From assembly GCF_009664975.1 (NCBI RefSeq), contig NZ_WJXB01000015.1:1-64000 (forward strand): a stretch of DNA of 64,000 bases. Direction: 5' to 3'. Within the stretch, counting starts at the first letter, position 1. The number at the start of each line of letters is the position of its first letter. The notes beneath the pieces are model-generated. The model ran no database searches and had not been told where the DNA came from. It saw only the letters and a program-made list of their open reading frames with translations. This document shows, in pieces, positions 1 to 7,404 of this stretch. Made by a program: the position numbers and the translations under genes. Origin of the DNA: Paenibacillus monticola. GTDB lineage: Bacteria > Bacillota > Bacilli > Paenibacillales > Paenibacillaceae.

Positions 1-28
1 GGCTTAGCCCAGGCAACAATACACCTTA

Positions 29-73
29 AAAAGACGACATTCATTCGCTAGGTCCGAATGAATGTCGTCTTTT
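29..73. terminator. Perfect 19-bp stem, bidirectional terminator
   Basis: Bases 29-47 and 55-73 are exact reverse complements around a 7-base loop. The stem begins with AAAA and ends with TTTT, so it can stop transcription in either direction. It probably ends a rightward gene lying before the window; the AI-2E gene reading leftward stops about 100 bp before it and may also use it. Confidence 0.8.
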
Positions 74-176
74 GGATATGTTTGTTTCCAATCTTCCGAG
101 AAGGCCATGTTTTTCAGTGGCCTCCCTATATGGCTGGGGTTTTTGGTGTTATATATTGTGAAAAGGGGATATCGCC

Positions 177-1199
177 TTATTGCTTCTCTCTGCTGATCTC
201 CAGAATATCGAGAAAAAAGACGAAAATCGGGATACCGAGAATAAGGCCCCAGACCCCTATATAATGCTCGGAGAACAGCAGCACGATAAAGGTGTAGAAC
301 ATCGGCAGATTCATCTTGGAGGACATCAGCTTCGGATTCAGAAAATAACCTTCAATAACATGCAGTACCGCAATCAACGCCAGTACATAGAGTGTCATGG
401 ATAGCCCGCCAATATTATAACCGATGATGCACAGTGGGATCAGCGAGATCACAAAGCCGACAACCGGAATTAAGCTCAGCAGAAAAATCATAATAGACAG
501 CGCAAAGAGGTAGGGAAAAGCAACAAAAATCAAACCGAGTATCCACAATCCGATAACCGTAAAGCACGTATTGAACAGCGCGATGAGAATCTGCGCTTCA
601 ATCACTTTTCCGAAGGATGAGATGAATTTTCTGCCAAAGTACTCCAACTCTACATAGAACCACGAAATCTTGCTTTCTCTCAGGCGGGAGGTAAAGCTGA
701 CAATCCGATTCTTCTCCAGGATGAACACAAGGCTCAGAATGGTTGCTAATACGAAGGTAGTGCCCCAATTGCTTATCTTCAGCACATATTCTATGCCCTG
801 ATTCATATAGGACTGATAGTTTAAATCCTTGAGCATATTGAAAATATACTGAGTAATCTCGTTCTTGGGAAGATCTTCAGGGGTTAAATTGCTCAGAAAA
901 TTGGTTAATTGCTTAATCTGCGTGTACACCTTAGGCAGGTATTTAACCAGGGCTAATACGATCATGCTGATCAGCGCAAGGTATAAAATAATAATAATTA
1001 CCTTACTGTTCACCTTGACGTATTTACTGATTCGCTTGCTCAATAGGACCTGAAAGCTGTTCATCACATAAGCAATCAAAAATGTCAGCAACACCAGATT
1101 CAGCATGTCTCTAATACTGTACAATAGCAGTGTAATTAGCCCCAAAATCAAAAAACGCCGGACCGTTAAATTCGCGAAGTAACGCTTGAATACTTCCAT
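177..1199 (-). CDS. AI-2E family transporter (YtvI/YueF-type membrane protein)
   Basis: The 340-residue protein is almost entirely hydrophobic, with about seven to eight membrane segments: an N-terminal pair (residues about 15-45), one near 68-90, and a cluster in the C-terminal half (about 145-330). This layout and length match the AI-2E transporter / UPF0118 family (PF01594), whose Bacillus members include YtvI and YueF. The family name comes from a proposed autoinducer-2 exporter role, but several members act as ion antiporters, so the substrate here is open. The start has a GAGAGGG ribosome binding site a few bases upstream. It is a single gene facing left, divergent from the SDR gene. 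Confidence 0.85.
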   Translation of the reverse strand: MEVFKRYFANLTVRRFLILGLITLLLYSIRDMLNLVLLTFLIAYVMNSFQVLLSKRISKYVKVNSKVIIIILYLALISMIVLALVKYLPKVYTQIKQLTNFLSNLTPEDLPKNEITQYIFNMLKDLNYQSYMNQGIEYVLKISNWGTTFVLATILSLVFILEKNRIVSFTSRLRESKISWFYVELEYFGRKFISSFGKVIEAQILIALFNTCFTVIGLWILGLIFVAFPYLFALSIMIFLLSLIPVVGFVISLIPLCIIGYNIGGLSMTLYVLALIAVLHVIEGYFLNPKLMSSKMNLPMFYTFIVLLFSEHYIGVWGLILGIPIFVFFLDILEISREKQ

Positions 1200-1358
1200 T
1201 TTCCCTCTCCATTCGCTTACATCTAGACATTAATTATAGTCTACATTAATGAAAACACTTATAGCAACTCAAGTCGTGCTAATCCTGCGAAAATTTATGT
1301 TATTTGTCAGTTTCGCGGAGAAAATCTCGCTATATTTAGAGTAAGACTGGCTTCATGC

Positions 1359-1364
1359 TATAAT
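1359..1364 (+). promoter_or_regulatory. Candidate -10 element of the SDR gene
   Basis: A consensus TATAAT lies 42 bp before the start codon of the SDR gene. No good -35 hexamer is seen 17 bp upstream, so this is a partial match. Between the SD sequence and the ATG lies the 12-bp palindrome AGGGTATACCCT (1394-1405), which includes part of the SD. Confidence 0.4.
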
Positions 1365-1405
1365 ATGGGAAATATTTCTGATAAAACTATTGGAGGGTAT
1401 ACCCT

Positions 1406-2251
1406 ATGAGTAAAAATAAAATCATGTGCATCACCGGCGCTTCGTCCGGCATTGGCTTGGCAACTGCTTTATCCTTTACGCGTCAAGGCTGGACCGTATA
1501 TGCCGGCACACGTCATTTAGCACGTGACCAACAGCAGTATGGAGAGGAAAAAAATCTTCATTGGGTAGAGCTGGAGGTATCAAAACCAGAAAGTATTAAA
1601 CGGGTTATCGATCGTATTGAGCTTGAGCAGGGAACACTGGATGTGCTGTTCTGCAATGCCGGGTTCGGCTACCTTAGATCACTGGGACAAGCCCCTGTAG
1701 AGGACATCCAGCGTGTCTTCGACACTAATGTTTATGGAGTCATGCATACCATTCAGGCGGCGTTGCCCCTTATGCGCCAAACCGGATATGCGCATATTAT
1801 TGCCACATCCAGCGTAGGCGGGTTGGTCGGTCAACCGATGAATGAGATCTATTGTGCCAGCAAGTTCGCACTTGAGGGTTTACTGGAAAGCCTGGCTACC
1901 TATTACAAGCCATTGTTCAATATTGACGTTACTTTACTTCAACCAGGGGCAATTGCCACCGAGTTCAACAAAACTGTTCTGGGCCATGTAGCTAGCACTG
2001 GCGGCATTCTGGACGATGAGTATAAACCTATATTGGATGCTTACACGGCGACCTTTCTTAAACGAAACGTTGAACCACAGACCTCCGAATCCGTTGCCAA
2101 CGTGATGTGGGAATTAGTGCACATGGACACCAAGCCGCTGCGTATACGTACGTCCGAGCGGGCGGAGCAATTTGTAGCCCACAAAGTAAGTACAGACCCC
2201 ACGGGTCTGGAAGGCGTGCTGAGCACGCGTAAGATTCAACTGAATCTCTAA
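1406..2251 (+). CDS. Short-chain dehydrogenase/reductase (SDR)
   Basis: This 281-residue cytoplasmic NAD(P)-dependent oxidoreductase has the classical SDR signature: the cofactor-binding TGASSGIG at residues 10-17, NAG at 84-86, catalytic Ser near 135 and the YCASK active-site pair Tyr149/Lys153. The length is typical of classical SDRs with a short C-terminal extension. TGxxxGIG enzymes with an Arg or Thr after strand 2 can use NADP, but cofactor and substrate cannot be fixed from sequence. The start is supported by GGAGGG eight bases before the ATG. It has its own promoter and a 92-bp gap to the next gene, so it is probably monocistronic. Confidence 0.9.
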   Translation: MSKNKIMCITGASSGIGLATALSFTRQGWTVYAGTRHLARDQQQYGEEKNLHWVELEVSKPESIKRVIDRIELEQGTLDVLFCNAGFGYLRSLGQAPVEDIQRVFDTNVYGVMHTIQAALPLMRQTGYAHIIATSSVGGLVGQPMNEIYCASKFALEGLLESLATYYKPLFNIDVTLLQPGAIATEFNKTVLGHVASTGGILDDEYKPILDAYTATFLKRNVEPQTSESVANVMWELVHMDTKPLRIRTSERAEQFVAHKVSTDPTGLEGVLSTRKIQLNL

Positions 2252-2343
2252 TCGATTTCTTCTGGTTATTCCCACGGAGCAGGTATCATTAGAATGCCTC
2301 AATGAATAGGCTAAATAATCAAATCTATTCAGGAGGCTTCCAC

Positions 2344-3204
2344 ATGACCACTGGGAATGAATATTCGAATAGCCAAGCTTGGCAGCCAGCTTATCCATAT
2401 AATCGTCAACCCGCTAACTTCCCTTACTCTCATTACTTCCATCTCAATCGCTCGTATAATCAAGCCGAAAGAACGCAAATTGCGAATGGTTATGTCAATG
2501 GAAATATAGGCCAGGGACAAGGACTTAATCTGGAGACAGGCGGAGAGCTGGGTGGTAAACATGGCCTCGGCGCGAGCGCCGATGGGCATCTGGCTCACAA
2601 TAGTGTGGGTGCACATGCCAATGGACACTTGGGCGCTAAATATGGGATCAACGCACAGGGCGGGGCTGATATCAACAGCAGTCATGGGGCCGGATTTAAC
2701 GGTGAAGCACAGGTCGGTGGCAAGTACGGACTCGGCGCGAACGCCGACGGGCACTTAGGCATGAGCCAGGGGGTTGGCTTCAACACCGGTGCGCAGCTTG
2801 GCGGTGAGTACGGTCTTGGCGCTCAGGCTAAGGCCCAGTTGGGCGGCGGCCAAGGGGCTGGCTTCAACACTGGGGTACAGCTTGGGGGTGAACAGGGGCT
2901 CGGGGCTAATGTCGATGGGCACTTGGGATTCAAACAAGGAGTCGGCCTCAACACCGACATGCACCTCGGGGGTGAACAAGGGCTCGGGGCTAATGTCGAT
3001 GGGCACTTGGGATTCAAACAAGGGGTCGGCTTCAACACCGGTGCGCACCTCGGGGGTGAACAAGGGCTCGGCGCTCAGGCTAAGGGCCAATTGGGCGGCG
3101 GCCAAGGGGTTGGGTTTGGAATCGGCGGCCATGTAGGAGGTCATGACGGGCAGCTAAACGTTAATTTTGGCAGTAAGAATAAAAAAGAGAACGCTTCGGA
3201 ATAG
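2344..3204 (+). CDS. Glycine-rich tandem-repeat protein of unknown function
   Basis: The start at 2344 is chosen because AGGAGG ends seven bases before it; an ATG at 2302 in frame lacks this. The product is 286 residues. Residues about 1-65 are rich in Tyr, Asn and Gln. After that come 28-residue units, each made of two similar 14-residue halves of the type LGGEQGLGANVDGH and LGFKQGVGFNTGAH. There is no signal peptide, membrane segment or cysteine. The short tail ends in Lys/Glu-rich sequence. I do not recognise the family. Such regular Gly/Asn/Gln repeats suggest a fibrous, surface or spore-associated structural protein, but this is inference. A terminator hairpin follows about 60 bp downstream. 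Confidence 0.75.
   Translation: MTTGNEYSNSQAWQPAYPYNRQPANFPYSHYFHLNRSYNQAERTQIANGYVNGNIGQGQGLNLETGGELGGKHGLGASADGHLAHNSVGAHANGHLGAKYGINAQGGADINSSHGAGFNGEAQVGGKYGLGANADGHLGMSQGVGFNTGAQLGGEYGLGAQAKAQLGGGQGAGFNTGVQLGGEQGLGANVDGHLGFKQGVGLNTDMHLGGEQGLGANVDGHLGFKQGVGFNTGAHLGGEQGLGAQAKGQLGGGQGVGFGIGGHVGGHDGQLNVNFGSKNKKENASE
2629..3132 (+). repeat. Six 84-bp tandem units inside the glycine-rich gene
   Basis: Units begin at 2629, 2713, 2797, 2881, 2965 and 3049, each exactly 84 bp (28 codons). The units at 2881 and 2965 are nearly identical; those at 2797 and 3049 share their AQAK-type first half. A degenerate 81-bp unit precedes them from 2548. The close match of neighbouring units at DNA level points to recent duplication or gene conversion. 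Confidence 0.9.
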
Positions 3205-3263
3205 CAGAAATTTAGTTCTAGATCACTTCGAAATCAGCGCTTAACGAATTCCAAATACCACAT

Positions 3264-3304
3264 GGGGTGTCACAAAAGCCATAAAATGGCTGCTGGGACA
3301 CCCC
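3264..3304 (+). terminator. Terminator hairpin, GGGGTGTC / GACACCCC type
   Basis: GGGGTGTC (3264-3271) pairs with GACACCCC (3297-3304), with an inner AGCCAT/ATGGCT stem, followed by TTATCTTT. A related hairpin with the same outer arms and the same inner ATGGCTGC core occurs at 37352-37390, so this may be a dispersed terminator-like repeat. Confidence 0.7.
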
Positions 3305-3453
3305 TTATCTTTAGGTTGTACGTTGTCATATTTTTTGCCATAGAATAAAAATTTACATATTCTTTTTTAATTTATTTAAAATTTTAACAAATAGAGATAT
3401 CGGTCGATAATCAAGCATTAGATCATGATACAGGTCAATAAACCGCTTTCTTC

Positions 3454-3550
3454 GTTATGTTATGTATTTGCCATAAAACATAACACATTGTTATACTCCC
3501 TTCAATAACCGCTGCTTGATGTTATTTTAAATAACATGATGCAGCGGTAA
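3454..3550 (+). promoter_or_regulatory. Promoter with GlnR/TnrA-like half-site array and long palindrome
   Basis: A promoter reads TTGCCA (3468-3473), 18 bp, TATACT (3492-3497). Half-sites TGTTAT lie at 3458, 3489 and 3520 and their complement ATAACA at 3480 and 3531. The pair at 3520-3536 gives TGTTA-N7-TAACA, an exact match to the GlnR/TnrA consensus TGTNA-N7-TNACA known from Bacillus. It lies in a larger palindrome of about 44 bp (3507-3550) whose outer arms are ACCGCTGC and GCAGCGGT. Bacillus ansZ is a known TnrA target, so nitrogen control of this gene is plausible. Which regulator binds here is inferred. Confidence 0.65.
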
Positions 3551-3575
3551 TACATACTTTGGGAGGTTTGCATCT

Positions 3576-4748
3576 ATGGTATTATCCAAATCAATATGGT
3601 TGAAAACTGCTTTCGTTGCTGGTCTAGCTTTAACTTCGCTCTTTCCAACTGTCTCCATGTTACCGATCTCAAGTTCTTATGCAGCAGAGGTAGTCCAAGG
3701 AACAATCGTGTCTCCTACAACGGTAACCAAACTGCCCAAGGTACAGGTTATTGCGACTGGTGGTACGATCGCAGGTCAATCGGTTGATGAAACAAGCTTT
3801 CAAAATTACAAAGCGGGCACTTTATTAATGGAGGATATGGTAAAAGCCCTTCCCAATAAAGATCAAATCGCAGATGTATCCACCTTTCAATTTGGCAATA
3901 AGGGTTCCGGCTCCTATACCATGCAGCAATTATATGATCTTTCCTTAAAAGTGGATGAAGTGCTCGAAACACAGGATGGAGTGGTCGTAACTACGGGTAC
4001 AGACACAATGGAAGAGATTGCTTATTTCCTTGATCTCACAGTAAGAAGTCCGAAACCCGTTGTTATTACTGGTTCAATGCGTCCTTGGACGGTTATTGGT
4101 AGTGACGCTCAGGCGAATTTATACAATGCCATTAAGCTGGCTGCAAGTGGAAAAACAAAATATTTCGGAACCGTTTTGATGCTGAATGATGAATTTCATG
4201 CAGCAAGGGAAGTTACAAAAACCAACGGCAACCGGACAGATACTTTTGAAACCCCTAAGCTGGGAATGCTGGGATATATCGACGAGAAGAATATTCGATT
4301 GTATCGTGCCAATGCCAGATCACTCATGAGTACAGATACATGGGCAACACCATTTGATTTGAAAAAAATCCCCTCAACTAGCTTGGCGAAGGTGGAAATT
4401 GCTTATGCTTATCAAGATGCTGGAGCCGGAGCAATCACAGGTTTAGTCGAGGAAGGCGCAAAGGGAATTGTTACTGCAGGCACAGGATCTGGGGGAGTAT
4501 CCAAAGCTATGGGTGATGCTCGTACGAAGGCTTTTAAAGAGAAAGGTATTATCTTCGTTGCAACAACTCGGACGGGTTCGGGCAGTAATTACTCAACTGG
4601 TGATGGCATTATTGCTGGGGACAACTTGAACGCTGCGCATGCTCGTGTACTCCTTCTCTTAAGTCTTTCGTTCAGTAGCGATTTCAACACGATTAAAGGC
4701 TGGTTTGATACTTACGGCTCAGCTCAAATTGTCATTCCGGAAAAATAA
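3576..4748 (+). CDS. ansZ: Secreted type II L-asparaginase
   Basis: The enzyme hydrolyses L-asparagine to aspartate and ammonia outside the membrane. The first 37 residues form a Sec signal peptide: basic start, hydrophobic core and a cleavage-like SSYAAE. The catalytic motifs are present: the first Thr in ATGGTIAG (about 60-67), the TTGTDT motif with Thr142/Asp143, and the Lys of REVTKT near 215. The length of 390 fits Bacillus AnsZ (about 375) with a longer leader. GGGAGG lies nine bases before the ATG. The upstream region carries nitrogen-regulator-like sites, and the gene ends at a convergent terminator shared with the MBL gene, so it is monocistronic. The symbol is by analogy. Confidence 0.9.
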   Translation: MVLSKSIWLKTAFVAGLALTSLFPTVSMLPISSSYAAEVVQGTIVSPTTVTKLPKVQVIATGGTIAGQSVDETSFQNYKAGTLLMEDMVKALPNKDQIADVSTFQFGNKGSGSYTMQQLYDLSLKVDEVLETQDGVVVTTGTDTMEEIAYFLDLTVRSPKPVVITGSMRPWTVIGSDAQANLYNAIKLAASGKTKYFGTVLMLNDEFHAAREVTKTNGNRTDTFETPKLGMLGYIDEKNIRLYRANARSLMSTDTWATPFDLKKIPSTSLAKVEIAYAYQDAGAGAITGLVEEGAKGIVTAGTGSGGVSKAMGDARTKAFKEKGIIFVATTRTGSGSNYSTGDGIIAGDNLNAAHARVLLLLSLSFSSDFNTIKGWFDTYGSAQIVIPEK

Positions 4749-4764
4749 CTAAAAGTTGCAAGGA

Positions 4765-4813
4765 AGAAAAACAAGCACCTATGACCCTTTGAGGTCTGAA
4801 TGCTTGTTTTTCT
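4765..4813. terminator. Convergent terminator between asparaginase and MBL hydrolase
   Basis: AGAAAAACAAGCA (4765-4777) pairs with TGCTTGTTTTTCT (4801-4813), with T-rich sequence on the right and A-rich sequence on the left. It overlaps the last codons of the leftward MBL gene, so the two genes share it. Confidence 0.75.
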
Positions 4814-5678
4814 TTTGTTTTACCGAGACTTCTTCATTATGTTCCGAGACAGCTCTGAATCCTTTTGGCTCACCCTGGAACAGCAACTGATTGCTCTGGT
4901 GGAACTTTGTCATGTTGCGGGGAAAAGCACAGCCTGCGATCAGTTGGTCAATGTTCTCTTGTTCACCGGATGCTACCGCCGCACGCATATTCTGAATATA
5001 ATTCAAGCCTGCATCGCGTCTTCTTCTAATCTCATTCATGCTACTCGTCGTCTCTCCATGCCCCGGGATCATCAAGGTAATGGGATGACGGGCCATTATG
5101 GGTTCAACCTTATGTAGAGTTCCCTCATATGAGACACTGCTGTCCTCAATATAAGGGAACTCTACATCTGACAAATAATCACCAGCGATGAACAAGCCAA
5201 GCGGCTCTATTAGCGTAAACATTCCATCGTTATTATGTCCCCGAGCGCTGTACCCCGTCAGTCGTATATCCCCAAAAGTCATCATCTGACCGTCTGCCTC
5301 CATAACATGATCCACTACTGGGTAGGTTATTTCATAAGGTCTTCTGAGATAGTAGCTATCATCGAACTCACGAATTTGCTCCAGAATGCTCTCTTGCTCT
5401 GCCGTGCTTTTGTCAGCGAATGCTCTGCTTGCAATAACCTCAGCCTCCGGGAAAGCACCATGGCCGATAATATGATCAAAGTCCGAGTGTGTAAATAAGA
5501 GTAGAAGCTTTCTGCCAGCACGAATTCCCTCTACATACTGGCGAATCCCCTCCACTTCACGGGGAAGCCAGCAGGGATCGACAACTAATACATAGTCCGA
5601 AGTTTCTACGACAAGCGAATTCGTCTCATACAGATCACTCTGAAATAAGGCAATGTACCCAGCCTTCCACTTCAACAT
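4779..5678 (-). CDS. MBL-fold metallo-hydrolase
   Basis: The protein (299 residues) has the metallo-beta-lactamase fold metal motif as THSDFDH in the first third, with Asp replacing the middle His of HxHxDH, followed by a GHNNDG segment, a conserved FIAGDYL Asp, and IPGHGE near the C-terminal third. This suits a two-metal hydrolase acting on an ester, thioester or phosphodiester; the substrate is unknown. The start at 5678 (MLKWK) is preferred over 5699 because AGGGG lies just upstream. It follows the GbsR-type regulator gene by about 20 bp in the same operon and faces away from the UgpAEB-type operon, so it may work on the same compound class. Confidence 0.85.
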   Translation of the reverse strand: MLKWKAGYIALFQSDLYETNSLVVETSDYVLVVDPCWLPREVEGIRQYVEGIRAGRKLLLLFTHSDFDHIIGHGAFPEAEVIASRAFADKSTAEQESILEQIREFDDSYYLRRPYEITYPVVDHVMEADGQMMTFGDIRLTGYSARGHNNDGMFTLIEPLGLFIAGDYLSDVEFPYIEDSSVSYEGTLHKVEPIMARHPITLMIPGHGETTSSMNEIRRRRDAGLNYIQNMRAAVASGEQENIDQLIAGCAFPRNMTKFHQSNQLLFQGEPKGFRAVSEHNEEVSVKQKKNKHSDLKGS

Positions 5679-5701
5679 CCTAATTCCCCTCACTTTCACT
5701 G

Positions 5702-6295
5702 CTAGTCTGAGCTTGGTTTAAACCCGCTTGCTGGAAAATTCGCAAAATACTCGCCTTCCTGAAGCCCGTCCACAAATTGCTGCAGCCAATTGTAATACTT
5801 AACGGCATGCTGCAGTTTATCTAAATCCCTCAGACAATATTGCCGCTCCTCCTCTGGAGTGTCCTCCGCGCTGGTTAGTTCCTCGAGCTCCGGCATGACG
5901 GAACTGAGCGCCTCCTTCATCACATCGATCTCCCGCTGCAGTTTCAGCGTGAAGAAATTCCTGAAGGTCTGGAAGAAATCCGTCTCCGCAACGTACAGAT
6001 CCTTTCGCTCCCGTTTCTCGTCAAGCTTGGTAACCATCTTGGAGGACATCAACGAACGGACGCCATAGCTCATATTGCTTTTGCTCATATTCATGACCTT
6101 CTTCATTTCCTCGAGTGTCATCGGCTTATCCTCAAAAAACATAATCCCATAAAGCTGCCCGAACGAATAGTTCGCTCCATATAAGTCCATCGTCTGGGCA
6201 ATGGCATCAATCATCGGACGCAGCAGCTGCTCCCGTGGAGATAAATCCGCGTTCTCTTCGCCAAAGGCGGCCTGTTTCAATCGTTGCACCTTCAT
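5702..6295 (-). CDS. GbsR/MarR-family transcriptional regulator
   Basis: A 197-residue DNA-binding protein with a winged helix at about residues 45-110, including MSKSNMSYGVRSLMSSKMV, the recognition-helix pattern of GbsR-like MarR relatives. A long helical C-terminal region follows, ending in paired aromatic residues, probably for dimerisation or effector binding. GbsR of Bacillus represses choline and glycine-betaine genes; other members respond to different ligands. Here it is divergent from an ABC importer plus phosphatases, with two palindromes in the 119-bp gap, so local and negative autoregulation is likely. The ligand is unknown. Confidence 0.85.
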   Translation of the reverse strand: MKVQRLKQAAFGEENADLSPREQLLRPMIDAIAQTMDLYGANYSFGQLYGIMFFEDKPMTLEEMKKVMNMSKSNMSYGVRSLMSSKMVTKLDEKRERKDLYVAETDFFQTFRNFFTLKLQREIDVMKEALSSVMPELEELTSAEDTPEEERQYCLRDLDKLQHAVKYYNWLQQFVDGLQEGEYFANFPASGFKPSSD

Positions 6296-6316
6296 TTCAC
6301 TTAGTCTCTATCCTCT

Positions 6317-6344
6317 ACTTTACACAGTGTACAAGCTTGTGCAC
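6317..6344. promoter_or_regulatory. Overlapping palindromic operator next to regulator gene
   Basis: GTGTACAAGCTTGTGCAC (6327-6344) is an 18-bp palindrome with one mismatch, centred on ACAAGCTTGT. The TTACACAGTGTA palindrome (6320-6331) overlaps its left end. On the leftward strand it falls between a possible -35 (TTAGAA) and -10 (TACACT) of the regulator gene, consistent with autorepression. Confidence 0.55.
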
Positions 6345-6415
6345 ACTATTCTAAAAATTTTACACAATCTCTTATCACTGTTTACGTCCTCTTGACCACA
6401 TCACTGGCAGATGAG

Positions 6416-6435
6416 TGTACAATTTTTTTTGTACA
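6416..6435. promoter_or_regulatory. TGTACAA-N6-TTGTACA inverted repeat before the transporter genes
   Basis: Perfect 7-bp arms separated by six T residues, sharing the core TGTACAA with the operator at 6327-6344. The left arm overlaps TACAAT, a possible -10 of the rightward operon (a TTGACC lies about 20 bp before). A likely second binding site of the neighbouring regulator. Confidence 0.55.
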
Positions 6436-6474
6436 GATGAGCTTTCCTCAGAATTATACCGCAAAACACAAAAG

Positions 6475-7380
6475 ATGGAATGGGGTATCCAAGAAAAAAT
6501 GACACGTTCGAAATTGATAGGCGGTTTGAAGCCTGTGCTCTTTACACTGCCGGCGATGATTCCGTTCGTTGTATTTTGGCTGGCGCCATTATTGTATGTT
6601 TTTTATCTCAGCTTTACAGAATGGGACTTCATGAGCCCGGAGAAAACCTTTGTGGGCCTAACTAATTATGTGGATCTTTTCAGCAACCCGGCCTTTTACA
6701 AAGCGCTTAGAGTAACTGTGCTGTTCTGTGCAGGAAGTGTGCTGCCGGTCATTATGATTGGACTGGGTTTAGCCCTGCTGATGAACAGCAAGCTTAAGGG
6801 AGCCGCCCTTTATCAGGTATTGTTATTCTCGCCTTGGGTTACCCCGACGGTTGCCGTCTCCATCGTCTGGTCCTGGATTTATGAACCTGATGTGGGCCTG
6901 GCCAATACCGTGCTTTCCTTTCTCGGTCTAGCAGAAATCGGCTGGCTGCATGATCCGAAGTGGGCCCTTGTCGGTGTGCTTATCGTGACGATCTGGAAAT
7001 CGGTTGGTTGGGCGATGATCTTCTATCTGGTAGCGCTGCGCAATGTACCTACCGACCTGCTGGAAGCGGCTGGACTTGATGGAGCGAGCCCTTTTTACAA
7101 ATTCATCCGCATCACGCTGCCGCTAATCTCACCCACTACACTATTTCTGTTCATTGTGCAGATTATTGGGGCGCTTCAGGCCTACGATCAGATTAACGTG
7201 CTTACTCAGGGAGGGCCTTCCGGTTCGACGCGCACCCTGCTCTATATGTATTATCAATCCGCCTTCGAGTCGTTCCAGATCGGAGAGGCTTCTACCGTCG
7301 CCATGGTCTTAGTGTTCATCTGCATGCTGCTGTCTGTGGTTTCGCTCGGAGTCAGTAAACGGACCACCCATTATCAGTAA
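6475..7380 (+). CDS. ABC transporter permease, UgpA/MalF type
   Basis: This 301-residue integral membrane protein has six predicted helices and the EAA loop EAAGLDGASPFYKFIRITLPLISP near residue 210, which contacts the ATPase. It belongs to the CUT1-type sugar and glycerol-phosphate importers. No ATPase gene lies in the locus, so a shared MsmK/UgpC-like ATPase is expected elsewhere. The start is uncertain: neither ATG 6475 nor ATG 6499 has a strong ribosome binding site, and a GTG at 6415 would lie inside the operator and is rejected. It is followed after 24 bp by the partner permease. Confidence 0.85.
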   Translation: MEWGIQEKMTRSKLIGGLKPVLFTLPAMIPFVVFWLAPLLYVFYLSFTEWDFMSPEKTFVGLTNYVDLFSNPAFYKALRVTVLFCAGSVLPVIMIGLGLALLMNSKLKGAALYQVLLFSPWVTPTVAVSIVWSWIYEPDVGLANTVLSFLGLAEIGWLHDPKWALVGVLIVTIWKSVGWAMIFYLVALRNVPTDLLEAAGLDGASPFYKFIRITLPLISPTTLFLFIVQIIGALQAYDQINVLTQGGPSGSTRTLLYMYYQSAFESFQIGEASTVAMVLVFICMLLSVVSLGVSKRTTHYQ

Positions 7381-7404
7381 AATTTACTTAAAGGAGGTCT
7401 TGGA

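Larger units (their letters stand above)
3205..3575. other. Gene-free stretch: terminator plus asparaginase control region
   Basis: These 371 bases hold the terminator of the repeat-protein gene (3264-3304), an AT-rich stretch with no visible gene (about 3310-3440), then a promoter and a dense set of palindromic half-sites in front of the asparaginase. Confidence 0.8.

Noticed and set aside
2629..3132. CRISPR-like array
   Set aside because: The 84-bp repeats are contiguous coding units without unique spacers and no cas genes are present.
2755..3144. Open frames in both directions inside the glycine-rich repeat gene
   Set aside because: They arise because the 84-bp units keep all frames free of stops; they lack ribosome binding sites.
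6415..6474. GTG at 6415 as start of the first permease gene
   Set aside because: It falls inside the TGTACAA inverted repeat and the candidate promoter; ATG 6475 or 6499 fits better.
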